Below, one piece after another: positions 1-7,932 of a DNA stretch of 26,890 nt. The DNA lies in NCBI GenBank assembly GCA_964543935.1, contig CAZJAK010000031.1:1-26890 (forward strand). Direction: 5' to 3'. The DNA is from JAAYDK01 sp964543935. Lineage in GTDB: Bacteria; Spirochaetota; Spirochaetia; Sphaerochaetales; Sphaerochaetaceae. The notes under the pieces were generated by a model. That model was not told the DNA's origin, made no database searches, and worked only from the letters and a program-made list of their open reading frames with translations. Each line of letters starts with the position of its first letter. Position 1 is the stretch's first letter. The position numbers and the translations under genes were made by a program.

Positions 1-1
1 C

Positions 2-1294
2 GAAGTCCTCCGCAAGGATGATTTTTATAAAGCGGGTCACCAGGTCCTGTTCGATGCAATCCTTTCGTTCCACCAAGAGCACAGTTCGCAAGCGATAGAC
101 TTGATCACCATCACCGATTACCTGAGGTCGATGGATTTGCTTGAACGCTGCGGGGGGCTGTCGTACATCGCCTCGCTCACTTCAGACGTTCCCACGACCA
201 TCAATGCCTCGTATTATGCCCGTATCGTGCGGGCCCAGAGTTTGCGCCGGACCATGTTGGACCTCAGCGGGGAGATTCGTGAGAAGGTGTTCGACAATTC
301 GCAGGAAATTGCTGCTGTTGTCGACGAATTCGAACGGAAATTGTCCGATATCCAATCTTCGAGCGGTTCGTTTGCCGAGAAATACCAAGAGAGTTCGCTT
401 TTGGTGACCAAGACGGTCGACCGCATCCAAGACCGGATGAAGTTCGGAAACCGTGACGGAGTCAAGTCAGGATTCTCACAACTCGACGACATGACCGGTG
501 GTTTTCAACCCTCCGAGTTCATCGTTATCGGCGCTCGCCCTTCGGTAGGAAAGACAGCCTTCGCCATCTCGATGGCGGTCGACATCGCCATCCACCGTAA
601 AATCCCGACCGGCTTTTTCTCAGCCGAGATGACCGCCATGGCGATCATGGAGCGCATTTTATCCTCCGAGGCCCATGTCGATGCCAAAAAGATCCGCAAC
701 GCAACGTTGCGCAATCAGGACAATCTGGCGATCATCGATGCCGCTAGCCGGATCTATGAAGGGAAACTCTACATCCAGGACACCCCCAACATCAGGTTGT
801 TGGACCTGCGCTCGCAAGCACGCCGGATGAAACGCGAGCGTGATATCAAGATCTTGTTCATCGACTATATCAGCCTGATCAACCCTGAAGCAAATCCCAA
901 CACCCCTCGACATGAGCAAGTTGCCGAGGTTTCGCGTTCCTTGAAAGCTCTCGCCAGGGAATTGGAAATCCCCATCGTGGCGTTGTCGCAAGTCACCCGC
1001 GATGCCGAAGGCAAGGAGCCCAACCTGGCCAATTTGCGCGACACGGGTTCGATCGAGCAGGACGCCGACGTGGTCATCCTGCTTCATCGCGACCGGATTG
1101 TCGATCAGTCGGGCCAAAATGATTTTAGGCGTGAACGCGAGGAGGAGAGTCCCATCGTCATGGGAGGCTTCCCCGTGCAAAAAACCAAAGTAATTGTCGC
1201 CAAACAACGCAATGGTGAAACCGGCATCATCACGATGGGATTCCAAAACCAGCTTGTCCGTTTTGTCGAGCTTGACCGCATGGAAAACTCGTGA
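2..1294 (+). CDS. dnaB: Replicative DNA helicase DnaB, 5'-truncated by window edge
   Basis: This is the hexameric replicative helicase that unwinds DNA at the fork and recruits primase. The frame is open from base 2, so the gene begins outside the window; about 430 residues are visible, and the family is usually 450-500. The first visible residues (DDFYKAGHQ, then LITITDYL) are the end of the DnaB N-terminal domain. The RecA-like C-terminal domain has Walker A GARPSVGKT at bases 530-556, Walker B ILFIDYISL, and the DnaB-specific ALSQVTRDAEGKEP and GSIEQDADVV motifs ending in an HRDR arginine motif. No intein or insertion is visible. It converges on rseP with 12 bp between stops and no obvious hairpin. 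The family call is very secure; only the start is unknown. Confidence 0.97.
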   Translation, partial: EVLRKDDFYKAGHQVLFDAILSFHQEHSSQAIDLITITDYLRSMDLLERCGGLSYIASLTSDVPTTINASYYARIVRAQSLRRTMLDLSGEIREKVFDNSQEIAAVVDEFERKLSDIQSSSGSFAEKYQESSLLVTKTVDRIQDRMKFGNRDGVKSGFSQLDDMTGGFQPSEFIVIGARPSVGKTAFAISMAVDIAIHRKIPTGFFSAEMTAMAIMERILSSEAHVDAKKIRNATLRNQDNLAIIDAASRIYEGKLYIQDTPNIRLLDLRSQARRMKRERDIKILFIDYISLINPEANPNTPRHEQVAEVSRSLKALARELEIPIVALSQVTRDAEGKEPNLANLRDTGSIEQDADVVILLHRDRIVDQSGQNDFRREREEESPIVMGGFPVQKTKVIVAKQRNGETGIITMGFQNQLVRFVELDRMENS

Positions 1295-1306
1295 CGAGCG
1301 CTGCCG

Positions 1307-2695
1307 TTATAAAAAATATTTGAAGTCGCCGATAATCGCCACCAAGAATATCAAGATGATCACGATTGCCCCTAGGTTTTGCAATCGCGCGTAGGTATGT
1401 GGCCGCAACCGCTTTCCTCTGACGAGCTCGACGAGTCCCATCACGATGAATCCACCATCCAAGGCCGGAATCGGCAATAAGTTGGCAGCACCGAGCGACA
1501 CACCCACCAAACCCAGGATCCAACAGATGGACCGCAAGCCCTCCCTGAACCCCGCCTTCAAACCGGTATTGGCCAAATCCCCGACCAAGTAGGAGATGCG
1601 TAACGGTCCGGCAAGGACATCGTCGACATCGAGCACTCCAGTCACGAGGGCAGGGATCGCTGTGAATGTCTGTACTACCAGCGACACGGCATCTTTGCTA
1701 GCTTGCTTGAAAGCCTCGTTCAAAGCTTTACCGTCACGCCACGATTCGTAACGGCGGATGCCGAATTGAAGCATGGCTGTACCCGATTCATCCCGCGCCG
1801 GTGAGAATGCGATGGTCAGAACAGAATCAATGCCGGGGCGCTTTACTTCCAAAGTGATGAGCGAGGGATCGTCGATAAGAGCCATCGCCACATCGAGCGT
1901 GTTGACGACGGGCTTGCCTTGGACGGTGATTATCCTATCACCACTTTGCAGACCAGCGGCAGCCTCGCTGGAGAGCGGAGCAACCGAAGCGACCACCGGT
2001 TCGACATATGCCGTCACACCGAACAAGCTTCTCCGTCCGGCACTGTCGTACTGCGGCATGATGGCGAGTTCGAAGGCAACGCCATTTCGTTCGATAGAAA
2101 ACAGGGCGGTCCTGTCCGCTTTACGATCAGCGAGTACTTCTTGCAACCGTTGGAAATCGGGGGTGCTGATCCCGTCCACAGAGACAATGCGGTCTCCGCT
2201 GGTCAAGCCGGCTTCTGCAGCTGCCGAAACGACCGGCTGATCTGTGCTGAACAAGCGGGGATAATCGGTTGTCAGGGCCACCACGTTCTGATCGACCTGG
2301 GCGCGGTACCCGATAGCGTGAAAGACGCTGAGCAGGACAACAGCGGCCAGCATGTTGGCCAACGGTCCGGCCACATAGGTGGCGATGCGCTTCAACGGAG
2401 CGGCTTTGAACAACGAACCTTGTTCCAATTCGCCATAGGAGCCATCGCTTGAGCGGAGGGCTTTCTCCAAGTCTTTCGCCCCTTTCAGGCGACAGTAACC
2501 GCCTAAAGGGAATAGGTTCAAAGCAAATTCCGTTTTGCCTTTGCGCCAGCGCTTGATGGATTTCCCCCAACCGATGGCGAACACCTCCACCTCGATGCCG
2601 CATATCCGGGCGGCAATAAAATGACCGGTCTCATGGACGAGCACCATCAACCCTATGCCGAGGAATCCCAAGATGAATGACCAAGCGGTATGCAT
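1307..2695 (-). CDS. rseP: RseP-type site-2 membrane metalloprotease with two PDZ domains
   Basis: This 462-residue M50-family intramembrane zinc protease cleaves transmembrane segments of regulators or signal-peptide remnants in the inner membrane. HETGH (residues 21-25) in the first membrane helix gives two zinc ligands and the catalytic Glu. The C-terminal NLLPIPALDGG (about 405-415) is the second conserved motif and carries the Asp ligand. Two PDZ-like segments lie near residues 130-200 and 215-300, each with a typical SGDRI turn. A final hydrophobic helix ends the protein. The start has AGGTGA four bases upstream, and dxr's stop is only 4 bp away, so the two are co-transcribed. It is the last gene of the leftward set. 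The substrate cannot be told from sequence. Confidence 0.94.
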   Translation of the reverse strand: MHTAWSFILGFLGIGLMVLVHETGHFIAARICGIEVEVFAIGWGKSIKRWRKGKTEFALNLFPLGGYCRLKGAKDLEKALRSSDGSYGELEQGSLFKAAPLKRIATYVAGPLANMLAAVVLLSVFHAIGYRAQVDQNVVALTTDYPRLFSTDQPVVSAAAEAGLTSGDRIVSVDGISTPDFQRLQEVLADRKADRTALFSIERNGVAFELAIMPQYDSAGRRSLFGVTAYVEPVVASVAPLSSEAAAGLQSGDRIITVQGKPVVNTLDVAMALIDDPSLITLEVKRPGIDSVLTIAFSPARDESGTAMLQFGIRRYESWRDGKALNEAFKQASKDAVSLVVQTFTAIPALVTGVLDVDDVLAGPLRISYLVGDLANTGLKAGFREGLRSICWILGLVGVSLGAANLLPIPALDGGFIVMGLVELVRGKRLRPHTYARLQNLGAIVIILIFLVAIIGDFKYFL

Positions 2696-2699
2696 GCCG

Positions 2700-3884
2700 T
2701 CACCTGTGTGATACGGGACCCGGTTTCCCGGTGAGTACCTGCCGTGCTTGTTCCCGTGCCAAGCGGTCGATCGCGAATATCTGGTTTAAAGATGGACAGT
2801 CCGCTGGACGGTCGTGCTCAAGCACCTCCCGGACAATCGAGGATATGGCTGCGAATGAAATGGTGCGCTGTATGAAAGCATCGACAGCTACTTCGTTGGC
2901 CGCGTTGAAGGCGATCATGGCTGCTTGGCCTTGCTTGAGACAAGCCCTGGCCAGAGCAAGCATGGGGAAACGACGTGGATCGGGCTGATCAAATGTCAAG
3001 CGAAGCTGTGAAAAATCGAGGGGACGGATGACATCCTTCAGTACAAGACCTGTCCCGAGCGCACGCATGATCGGATGGGTCATATCGGGTATTGAAAGCT
3101 GGGCGTAGACAGCGCCATCATTCATACGAAGCATGGAGTGGACGATACTTTGGGGATGCACCACAACCTCGATGTCAGACTCATCGAAACCAAACAGGAT
3201 GGACGCCTCCATGATCTCAAGACCCTTGTTGGCCATCGTGGCGGAATCGATCGAGATCTTCGCTCCCATCTTCCACGTGGGGTGCAGGAGTGCTTGTTCC
3301 ACCGTGATGGTTTCGAACAATGCTGGGTCGGTGTCCTTGAATGGACCTCCGGAAGCCGTCAACACCAAGGAAGCTGCACCTGAGCGGCCGTGTGCTTCCA
3401 ACAAGGCGGCGATGGCGGCATGTTCTGAATCGACCGGGATGATGGTTGAGCGATGCTCACGGGCAGTCTGTAACAGCAACAGTCCCGCCATGACGACGCT
3501 CTCTTTGTTGGCGAGTGCCAAATCCTTGCCCGATTCAATTACAGCGAACGAGGGCTCAAGCCCGGCGGAACCGGCTATGCCGTTTAAAACGATATCCGCT
3601 TCGGTCTCGCGGATCATGGCCAATAACCCCTCTCTGCCACAATAGAGCTTGCCATAAAAACCCATTGCAGTGATGTCCGATTGCGGCACAGAAGTCTTTC
3701 CGCTCAGGCAGACGGTCGAGACATGACGTTCACGAGCGATTCTGAGCAGTCCAGGCAGATCGTCGTGAGCAGATAGTGCTGTGATTTTGTAATGATCGGG
3801 TTGGTCGTGCAATCCCTTCAGGGCGCTGCTGCCGATTGAACCAGTGCAACCAAGGATCATAACCTTTCGGCATGTGGCAGGCAT
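2700..3884 (-). CDS. dxr: 1-deoxy-D-xylulose 5-phosphate reductoisomerase
   Basis: DXR converts 1-deoxyxylulose 5-phosphate to 2-C-methylerythritol 4-phosphate with NADPH, the committed step of the non-mevalonate isoprenoid pathway in the cytoplasm. The protein (394 residues) has the NADPH-binding GCTGSIG at residues 12-18, LANKESVVMAG, a DSEH metal-site motif, ISIDSATMANKGLE, and HPQSIVHS followed by DMTHPI. The chosen start is ATG 3884, giving MPATCRK and the normal short lead into the dinucleotide-binding loop, because GGGGAG lies 8 bases upstream. An alternative ATG at 3911 overlaps the cdsA stop as ATGA but has no visible Shine-Dalgarno. It sits next to uppS and cdsA, so isoprenoid supply and its use in envelope lipid carriers are grouped. 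Confidence 0.96.
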   Translation of the reverse strand: MPATCRKVMILGCTGSIGSSALKGLHDQPDHYKITALSAHDDLPGLLRIARERHVSTVCLSGKTSVPQSDITAMGFYGKLYCGREGLLAMIRETEADIVLNGIAGSAGLEPSFAVIESGKDLALANKESVVMAGLLLLQTAREHRSTIIPVDSEHAAIAALLEAHGRSGAASLVLTASGGPFKDTDPALFETITVEQALLHPTWKMGAKISIDSATMANKGLEIMEASILFGFDESDIEVVVHPQSIVHSMLRMNDGAVYAQLSIPDMTHPIMRALGTGLVLKDVIRPLDFSQLRLTFDQPDPRRFPMLALARACLKQGQAAMIAFNAANEVAVDAFIQRTISFAAISSIVREVLEHDRPADCPSLNQIFAIDRLAREQARQVLTGKPGPVSHR

Positions 3885-3892
3885 GGCGATGT

Positions 3893-3898
3893 CTCCCC
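3893..3898 (-). promoter_or_regulatory. Shine-Dalgarno deciding the dxr start
   Basis: On the minus strand GGGGAG lies 8 bases before ATG 3884. The upstream in-frame ATG at 3911 has no such sequence, so 3884 is preferred although it leaves 23 bp between cdsA and dxr. Confidence 0.6.
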
Positions 3899-3907
3899 GC
3901 AGCGTGC

Positions 3908-4750
3908 TCATGAGGCGAAGATGGTGACTAAGAACAGGAACAAGGGGCCGCTCACGAGCAGTGAGTCGATCGAATCCAACAATCCCCCGCGTCCGAGCAT
4001 GATTGTTCCCGAATCCTTTTTCCCGGCGCCCCGTTTGAAGACCGACTCGATCAGGTCTCCCACGCTGGATGTGAACGAGATGGTCAATCCGGTGAGAAGG
4101 GATTGCCACCAACTAAAGGCTTCATGCATCACCGGCACGAAGGTGGTGTACGCTAGGGACAACAGGGTGGCGCATATCATACCGCCGATGAAACCGGCCA
4201 TGCTTTTATTGGGGCTCGCTTTGAATACGTTGCGATTGCCCTTGCCGAGCCACATGCCGAACACATAGGCGAAGACATCGTTGCCGAACACCAGCAGGAA
4301 CAACAGGATGAGCAATTCGCCTGCAAGCGGGTGCGCCAACAGGCGGACAAGAAACAATGCGAAAAAGCCCGGATATAACATCATGAAGGCGGTATGGGTG
4401 ATACGGTGCATCGAGTGCATGAAGGAATCGCGTTCACCGTATGTGATTTCTCTGGCAAACACAAGTGTTGCCAAGATGAACAACATTGCTTCGGATGTGG
4501 GAAACGAAAGAGCGAATAGAATCCGCGCATACTCGGCCATTGGCAAGAGGGTGGGTACCCAGAATGGAATGAGGGGTTTTTCTTCCGGTTTGAAGGCGAT
4601 GGAACGGATTTCGTAGGTTCCATAAGCAGTCGTGATGAACACCAAAAGAGCGAAAGCCAGATGGTTATAATAGGGTAAAAACCATATGAGGCTGAACAAG
4701 GCGGGTACCATGGTGAAGGTCAGCAGCAGGCGTTTTCCAAGACTCGTCAT
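3908..4750 (-). CDS. cdsA: Phosphatidate cytidylyltransferase (CDP-diacylglycerol synthase)
   Basis: CdsA makes CDP-diacylglycerol from phosphatidic acid and CTP, the branch point for bacterial phospholipids, as a polytopic inner-membrane enzyme. The 280-residue product is strongly hydrophobic with about eight likely membrane segments. It carries SPNKSMAGFIGG (about 179-190) and the family signature from S237 to D262: FKRGAGKKDSG, then GRGGLLDSIDS. The catalytic KR...KD residues are kept. Two signature positions differ from the usual HGG and DRxD: here RGG and DSID. The start at ATG 4750 overlaps the uppS stop as ATGA, with a GGGGGGA ribosome binding site before it; upstream in-frame codons lie inside uppS and are rejected. 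Translationally coupled to uppS. Confidence 0.93.
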   Translation of the reverse strand: MTSLGKRLLLTFTMVPALFSLIWFLPYYNHLAFALLVFITTAYGTYEIRSIAFKPEEKPLIPFWVPTLLPMAEYARILFALSFPTSEAMLFILATLVFAREITYGERDSFMHSMHRITHTAFMMLYPGFFALFLVRLLAHPLAGELLILLFLLVFGNDVFAYVFGMWLGKGNRNVFKASPNKSMAGFIGGMICATLLSLAYTTFVPVMHEAFSWWQSLLTGLTISFTSSVGDLIESVFKRGAGKKDSGTIMLGRGGLLDSIDSLLVSGPLFLFLVTIFAS

Positions 4751-5478
4751 GTGGGAATCCCCCCGAACCGACGCACCCTCGAGGCATATTCGTGCAAGGC
4801 CTCTCGCAGGTGTCGTCCCTCCCAGTCGGGCCAAAGTGTATCATAAAACACTAACTCGGCATAGGCACAGTCCCACAGGAGGAAGTTGCTCAAACGTTTT
4901 TCACACCCTGGCCGTACGATAAGGTCAACCGGAGGCACTTCGGGCAGGTCGCAATGCCTGCGCATCGCTGTCGCATCGAACAATTCCTGTGGGGTGCGCA
5001 CTGCCAACCAGCGGTTGATGGTCCTGATGATTTCATCCTGACCGCCATGGTTGATGGCCAAGACGACGGTGGTACCATCGAACATGGCGGTCGCCTGCAT
5101 GGTGGCTTCGACAGCCTTCCTTGCCGGCTCGGTCAACCTCGACAAGTCGCCCCGTACGAGGACCCTGATGCGGTTCTTGGTATAAAAATCGAGCTCTGCA
5201 TGCAACCGGGTTGTCAGCAAGTCCATCAGATAGGCTACTTCCTGCGGCGAACGTTTCCAGTTTTCGGTCGAGAATACATAATAGGTAACGAAACGGATGC
5301 CGAGCCGGCAGGCTTCCAAGGTGACCCGCTTGGCCGCTTTCACTCCCTCCCAATGCCCCGCCGTACGGGGCAACGACCGCTTGGTTGCCCAGCGGCCATT
5401 GCCGTCCATGATGATGCCGATATGGGTAGGGAGTACTTCATATGTCGCGTCTGCATCGACAGAAGCCTGCTTGTCCAT
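4747..5478 (-). CDS. uppS: Undecaprenyl diphosphate synthase (cis-prenyltransferase)
   Basis: UppS condenses isopentenyl diphosphate onto farnesyl diphosphate in cis to make the C55 carrier for peptidoglycan and surface polysaccharide. The 243-residue protein is normal length. Motifs run in order: HIGIIMDGNGRWA (catalytic Asp in MDGN), RTAGHWEG, YVFSTENWKR, LAINHGGQDEI, and DLIVRPGCEKRLSNFLLW. In the last motif the usual RT(S/G)GE is RPGCE, but the Arg, Glu, second Arg and Ser that bind the diphosphate are all present. Its start ATG shares one base with the frr stop (TGATG), and its stop overlaps cdsA, so it is coupled on both sides. Confidence 0.96.
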   Translation of the reverse strand: MDKQASVDADATYEVLPTHIGIIMDGNGRWATKRSLPRTAGHWEGVKAAKRVTLEACRLGIRFVTYYVFSTENWKRSPQEVAYLMDLLTTRLHAELDFYTKNRIRVLVRGDLSRLTEPARKAVEATMQATAMFDGTTVVLAINHGGQDEIIRTINRWLAVRTPQELFDATAMRRHCDLPEVPPVDLIVRPGCEKRLSNFLLWDCAYAELVFYDTLWPDWEGRHLREALHEYASRVRRFGGIPT

Positions 5479-6032
5479 CAGATTTCCATGATTTCCTTTT
5501 CCTTCTCGACAGCCAGCGCATTGATCTGGTTGACGTAGGAATCGGTCATCTTTTGCGTCTTGGTTTCTGCTTCCTTCTGCTGGTCCTCGGAGATCGCGCC
5601 CGATTTCTGGAGCTTCTTGATATCTTCCATCGCTTCCCGCCGGATGTTACGGATCGCCACCCGGCTTTGTTCAGCCAAGTTCTTGGCGTTTTTGGCCAAG
5701 TCTTTGCGGCGTTGTTCCGTCAAGGGTGGGAAGTTGATGCGCAACAGCTTTCCGTCGTTGTTTGGATTCAATGAGAGTTCAGATTTTAAGATGGCCTTCT
5801 CAATCGGTGAAAGCAGTGTTTTATCCCACGGTTGGATAACGACAAGACGGGCTTCCGGGACCGAGATGCTGGCCACTTGCGAAAGCGGCGTTTCTTGGCC
5901 GTAATAATCGACCTTGATTTTGTCGAACAGGGCCGCTGTGGCCCGACCGGTGCGCAATGCGCTGAATTCAGCGGACAACGCCGCTACGCTCTTACGCATC
6001 TTGGCATCACAATTGTCCAATACGGTTTGCAT
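5478..6032 (-). CDS. frr: Ribosome recycling factor
   Basis: RRF, with EF-G, splits the post-termination ribosome. The 184-residue product matches the family length closely. Recognisable stretches include SALRTGRATAALFDKI, YGQETPLSQVAS, the VIQPWDKT block, INFPPLTEQRRKDL and the helical C-terminus. ATG 6032 is chosen because AGGAGGT lies 5 bases upstream and the protein then begins MQTVLDNC; an upstream in-frame start at 6062 would run through a terminator hairpin. That hairpin ends just before this ribosome binding site, so frr expression must depend on read-through or on a promoter inside tsf. Confidence 0.97.
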   Translation of the reverse strand: MQTVLDNCDAKMRKSVAALSAEFSALRTGRATAALFDKIKVDYYGQETPLSQVASISVPEARLVVIQPWDKTLLSPIEKAILKSELSLNPNNDGKLLRINFPPLTEQRRKDLAKNAKNLAEQSRVAIRNIRREAMEDIKKLQKSGAISEDQQKEAETKTQKMTDSYVNQINALAVEKEKEIMEI

Positions 6033-6044
6033 AGGCACCTCCTG

Positions 6045-6079
6045 AAAAAACAAACCGCCCACGTCGGATGGGCGGTCTG
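6045..6079 (-). terminator. Intrinsic terminator between tsf and frr
   Basis: Reading the minus strand just after the tsf stop, ACCGCCCA pairs with TGGGCGGT across a 7-base loop (6054-6061 with 6069-6076). Three further outer pairs (one G-U) extend the stem to 11, and TTTGTTTTTT follows. The U-tract ends about 5 bases before the frr Shine-Dalgarno. This is textbook Rho-independent form and probably sets a lower level for frr-uppS-cdsA-dxr-rseP than for rpsB-tsf. Confidence 0.85.
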
Positions 6080-6088
6080 ACTTAAACG

Positions 6089-6931
6089 TTATTCTTCGAC
6101 GCCGACTTTGTAGTAGAGATACTTGGCGATGGAGAGTTTTGCACCATGCTCCTTGGCGAGAGCGGCCATGTATTTCTCAACGGATTGGCTGTCGTCCTTC
6201 ACGAACGGTTGCTGCAAGAAGCATATCTCGCTGTAAAGCTTGGCCAACTTGCCTTGCACGATTCCTGCCAGGACCTTCTCTGGTTTGCCCAACGCGGCAG
6301 TCTGCACGGTGAAAATCTCAGCTTGCTCCTTCCGATAAGCCTCGTCGACATCCTTGTCGCTGAGATACTTCGGAGTGAAGGCGGCGACGTGGAGGGCCAA
6401 GTCGTTGGCAAAAGTCCGGACTTGGGCCGATTCGAATGCCTGAGCCGAATCGGCTTGCACCAGAACCATGACTCCCATCGAACCTTCACCATGGATGTAC
6501 TGAGACACATAAGCGTTGGCGGGGATGTCGAACACAGCCAACCGCCTGAGGGTCATGTTCTCCTTGATGGTGCTGATGAGCTCCTGGATCTTGAGTTCCA
6601 ATGCGGGAACGATCTGGGTATAACCCCCGGCCAATACGTCAAGGCACAATTGCTTGCCGTAGGCGATGAAGTCTTGGTTGCGGGCGACGAAGTCGGTCTC
6701 GCAATCAATTTCAAGCATGACAGCCTTGTCCTTGGCGACATGGATGAACACCCGGCCATTGTTGGTGGCCCTTCCGCTACGTTTGGCGACGGCGGCCAAG
6801 CCCATTTCCTTGAGGATTTTCTCAGCTTGGGCGAAGTCGCCATTTGCCTTTACCAATGCCTTTTTGCAGTCCATCATTCCGGCGCCTGTGGCGTCGCGGA
6901 GCTGCTTAACAACCTCGGCAGTGATTTCCAT
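6089..6931 (-). CDS. tsf: Translation elongation factor Ts
   Basis: EF-Ts is the guanine nucleotide exchange factor that regenerates EF-Tu-GTP. The 280-residue protein opens with the UBA-like N-terminal domain (EITAEVVKQLRDATGAGMMDCKKAL) and has the EF-Tu-contacting TDFVARN at 79-85, followed by the core and dimerisation subdomains. The start ATG 6931 has AAGGAG 7 bases upstream. It lies 14 bp after the rpsB stop, as in most bacteria, and an intrinsic terminator follows its stop directly. Confidence 0.97.
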   Translation of the reverse strand: MEITAEVVKQLRDATGAGMMDCKKALVKANGDFAQAEKILKEMGLAAVAKRSGRATNNGRVFIHVAKDKAVMLEIDCETDFVARNQDFIAYGKQLCLDVLAGGYTQIVPALELKIQELISTIKENMTLRRLAVFDIPANAYVSQYIHGEGSMGVMVLVQADSAQAFESAQVRTFANDLALHVAAFTPKYLSDKDVDEAYRKEQAEIFTVQTAALGKPEKVLAGIVQGKLAKLYSEICFLQQPFVKDDSQSVEKYMAALAKEHGAKLSIAKYLYYKVGVEE

Positions 6932-6945
6932 AGATAGTCTCCTTA

Positions 6946-7863
6946 TCAGTCTTTATAGAGGATTTCTTCGTCGACCTCGATACCGCCCGCGGTAACCTTG
7001 ACAGCCTTCACGGGAGGAGCTTGCTCTTCCTCGTCCTTCTTCTCGACCGTCGGATCGAAAACGAAGGTCGTGTAATCGGGTTCTTCATCGTCGGAACCGA
7101 ACACGACTTCCTTGGCTTGGGCTTCGGCTTCTGGCTTCTCGCCTTCGGCTTGGGGCAGAGTCTCGATGATCTCGATGCCGACTTCCTTGTCTGCGTCGAG
7201 AACGGCATTGGCGATGATTTCAACGAACAGGCTGATGGCACGGATGGCGTCGTCATTGCCCGGGATGGGGTAATCGATTCCGGTCGGATCGCAGTTGGTG
7301 TCCACCACAGCTATGACGGGGATGCCAAGCCTGCGGGCTTCGGCGACAGCAATAGCCTCCTTTTTGGTATCGATGATGAAGATTGCCCCGGGCAAATCCT
7401 TCATCTCTTTGATACCGCCAAGGTTTTTCTCCAGCTTGGCCTTTTCCTTGGCGTGCTGGGCGATTTCCTTTTTGGTGTAACTGGCGTAGGTGCCATCGAC
7501 CTCTTCCTTCTCAAGCTTTTTGAGACGGGCGATCGACTTCTTGATGGTCGTGAAGTTGGTGAGCATGCCGCCGAGCCAGCGATTGTTCACAAACGGCATT
7601 CCGCTCCGTTTTGCTTCGTTCTCGATGGTTTGTTGGGCTTGCTTCTTGGTTCCGATGAACAAAATGGATTTTCCCTGCTTCACTTGGGCGCGTACAGCGT
7701 CATACGCCTCTACGATACACGCGCTGGTTTTCTGCAGGTCGATGATGTGGATGCCGTTTCTCTCAGAAAAGATGAAACGGGCCATGTTGGGATTCCAACG
7801 TTTGGTCTGATGACCGAAATGCACACCTGCTTCAAGCAGGCTTTTCATGGTGACGACGGACAC
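6946..7863 (-). CDS. rpsB: 30S ribosomal protein S2 with acidic C-terminal extension
   Basis: S2 is a late-assembling protein of the small ribosomal subunit. The core is unmistakable: LLEAGVHFGHQTKRWNPNMA, IHIIDLQKT, FIGTKKQAQ, RWLGGMLTNF, PGAIFIIDTKKE and GIPVIAVVDTNCDP. A GTG start at 7863 is chosen because AGGAGG lies 4 bases upstream and the protein then begins MSVVTMKSLLEAG as in other S2 proteins; an earlier in-frame GTG (7893) has no such site. The product is 305 residues, longer than the common 230-260, because about 70 residues follow the fold, rich in Glu, Asp, Lys and Pro and ending EEILYKD. That tail is probably disordered and its role is unknown. Confidence 0.96.
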   Translation of the reverse strand: MSVVTMKSLLEAGVHFGHQTKRWNPNMARFIFSERNGIHIIDLQKTSACIVEAYDAVRAQVKQGKSILFIGTKKQAQQTIENEAKRSGMPFVNNRWLGGMLTNFTTIKKSIARLKKLEKEEVDGTYASYTKKEIAQHAKEKAKLEKNLGGIKEMKDLPGAIFIIDTKKEAIAVAEARRLGIPVIAVVDTNCDPTGIDYPIPGNDDAIRAISLFVEIIANAVLDADKEVGIEIIETLPQAEGEKPEAEAQAKEVVFGSDDEEPDYTTFVFDPTVEKKDEEEQAPPVKAVKVTAGGIEVDEEILYKD

Positions 7864-7867
7864 GATT

Positions 7868-7873
7868 CCTCCT
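7868..7873 (-). promoter_or_regulatory. Shine-Dalgarno deciding the rpsB GTG start
   Basis: AGGAGG on the minus strand, 4 bases before GTG 7863; it supports the non-ATG start and the usual S2 N-terminus. Confidence 0.75.
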
Positions 7874-7888
7874 GTAGCGGCCTTGCCC

Positions 7889-7900
7889 GACACATGTGTC
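7889..7900 (-). promoter_or_regulatory. 12-bp perfect palindrome in the rpsB leader
   Basis: GACACATGTGTC is its own reverse complement and lies 26 bases upstream of the rpsB start, in the 69-bp gap after maf. It could be an operator or a small leader hairpin for S2 autoregulation. No promoter with good spacing is visible beside it, and chance is possible. Confidence 0.25.
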
Positions 7901-7932
7901 TGGTCAATGAATGCCGCCCCCTTCGCTATTTC

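Noticed and set aside
1295..1306. Terminator between dnaB and rseP
   Set aside because: The 12-bp gap and its flanks form no clear GC-rich stem with a T-run; TATAAAAAATATTT is AT-rich but has no hairpin before it.
6146..6937. 263-codon plus-strand frame opposite tsf
   Set aside because: Antisense shadow of EF-Ts.
7902..7907. TTGACC as a -35 element for rpsB on the minus strand
   Set aside because: No acceptable -10 at 16-18 bases downstream; only GC-rich sequence is found there.
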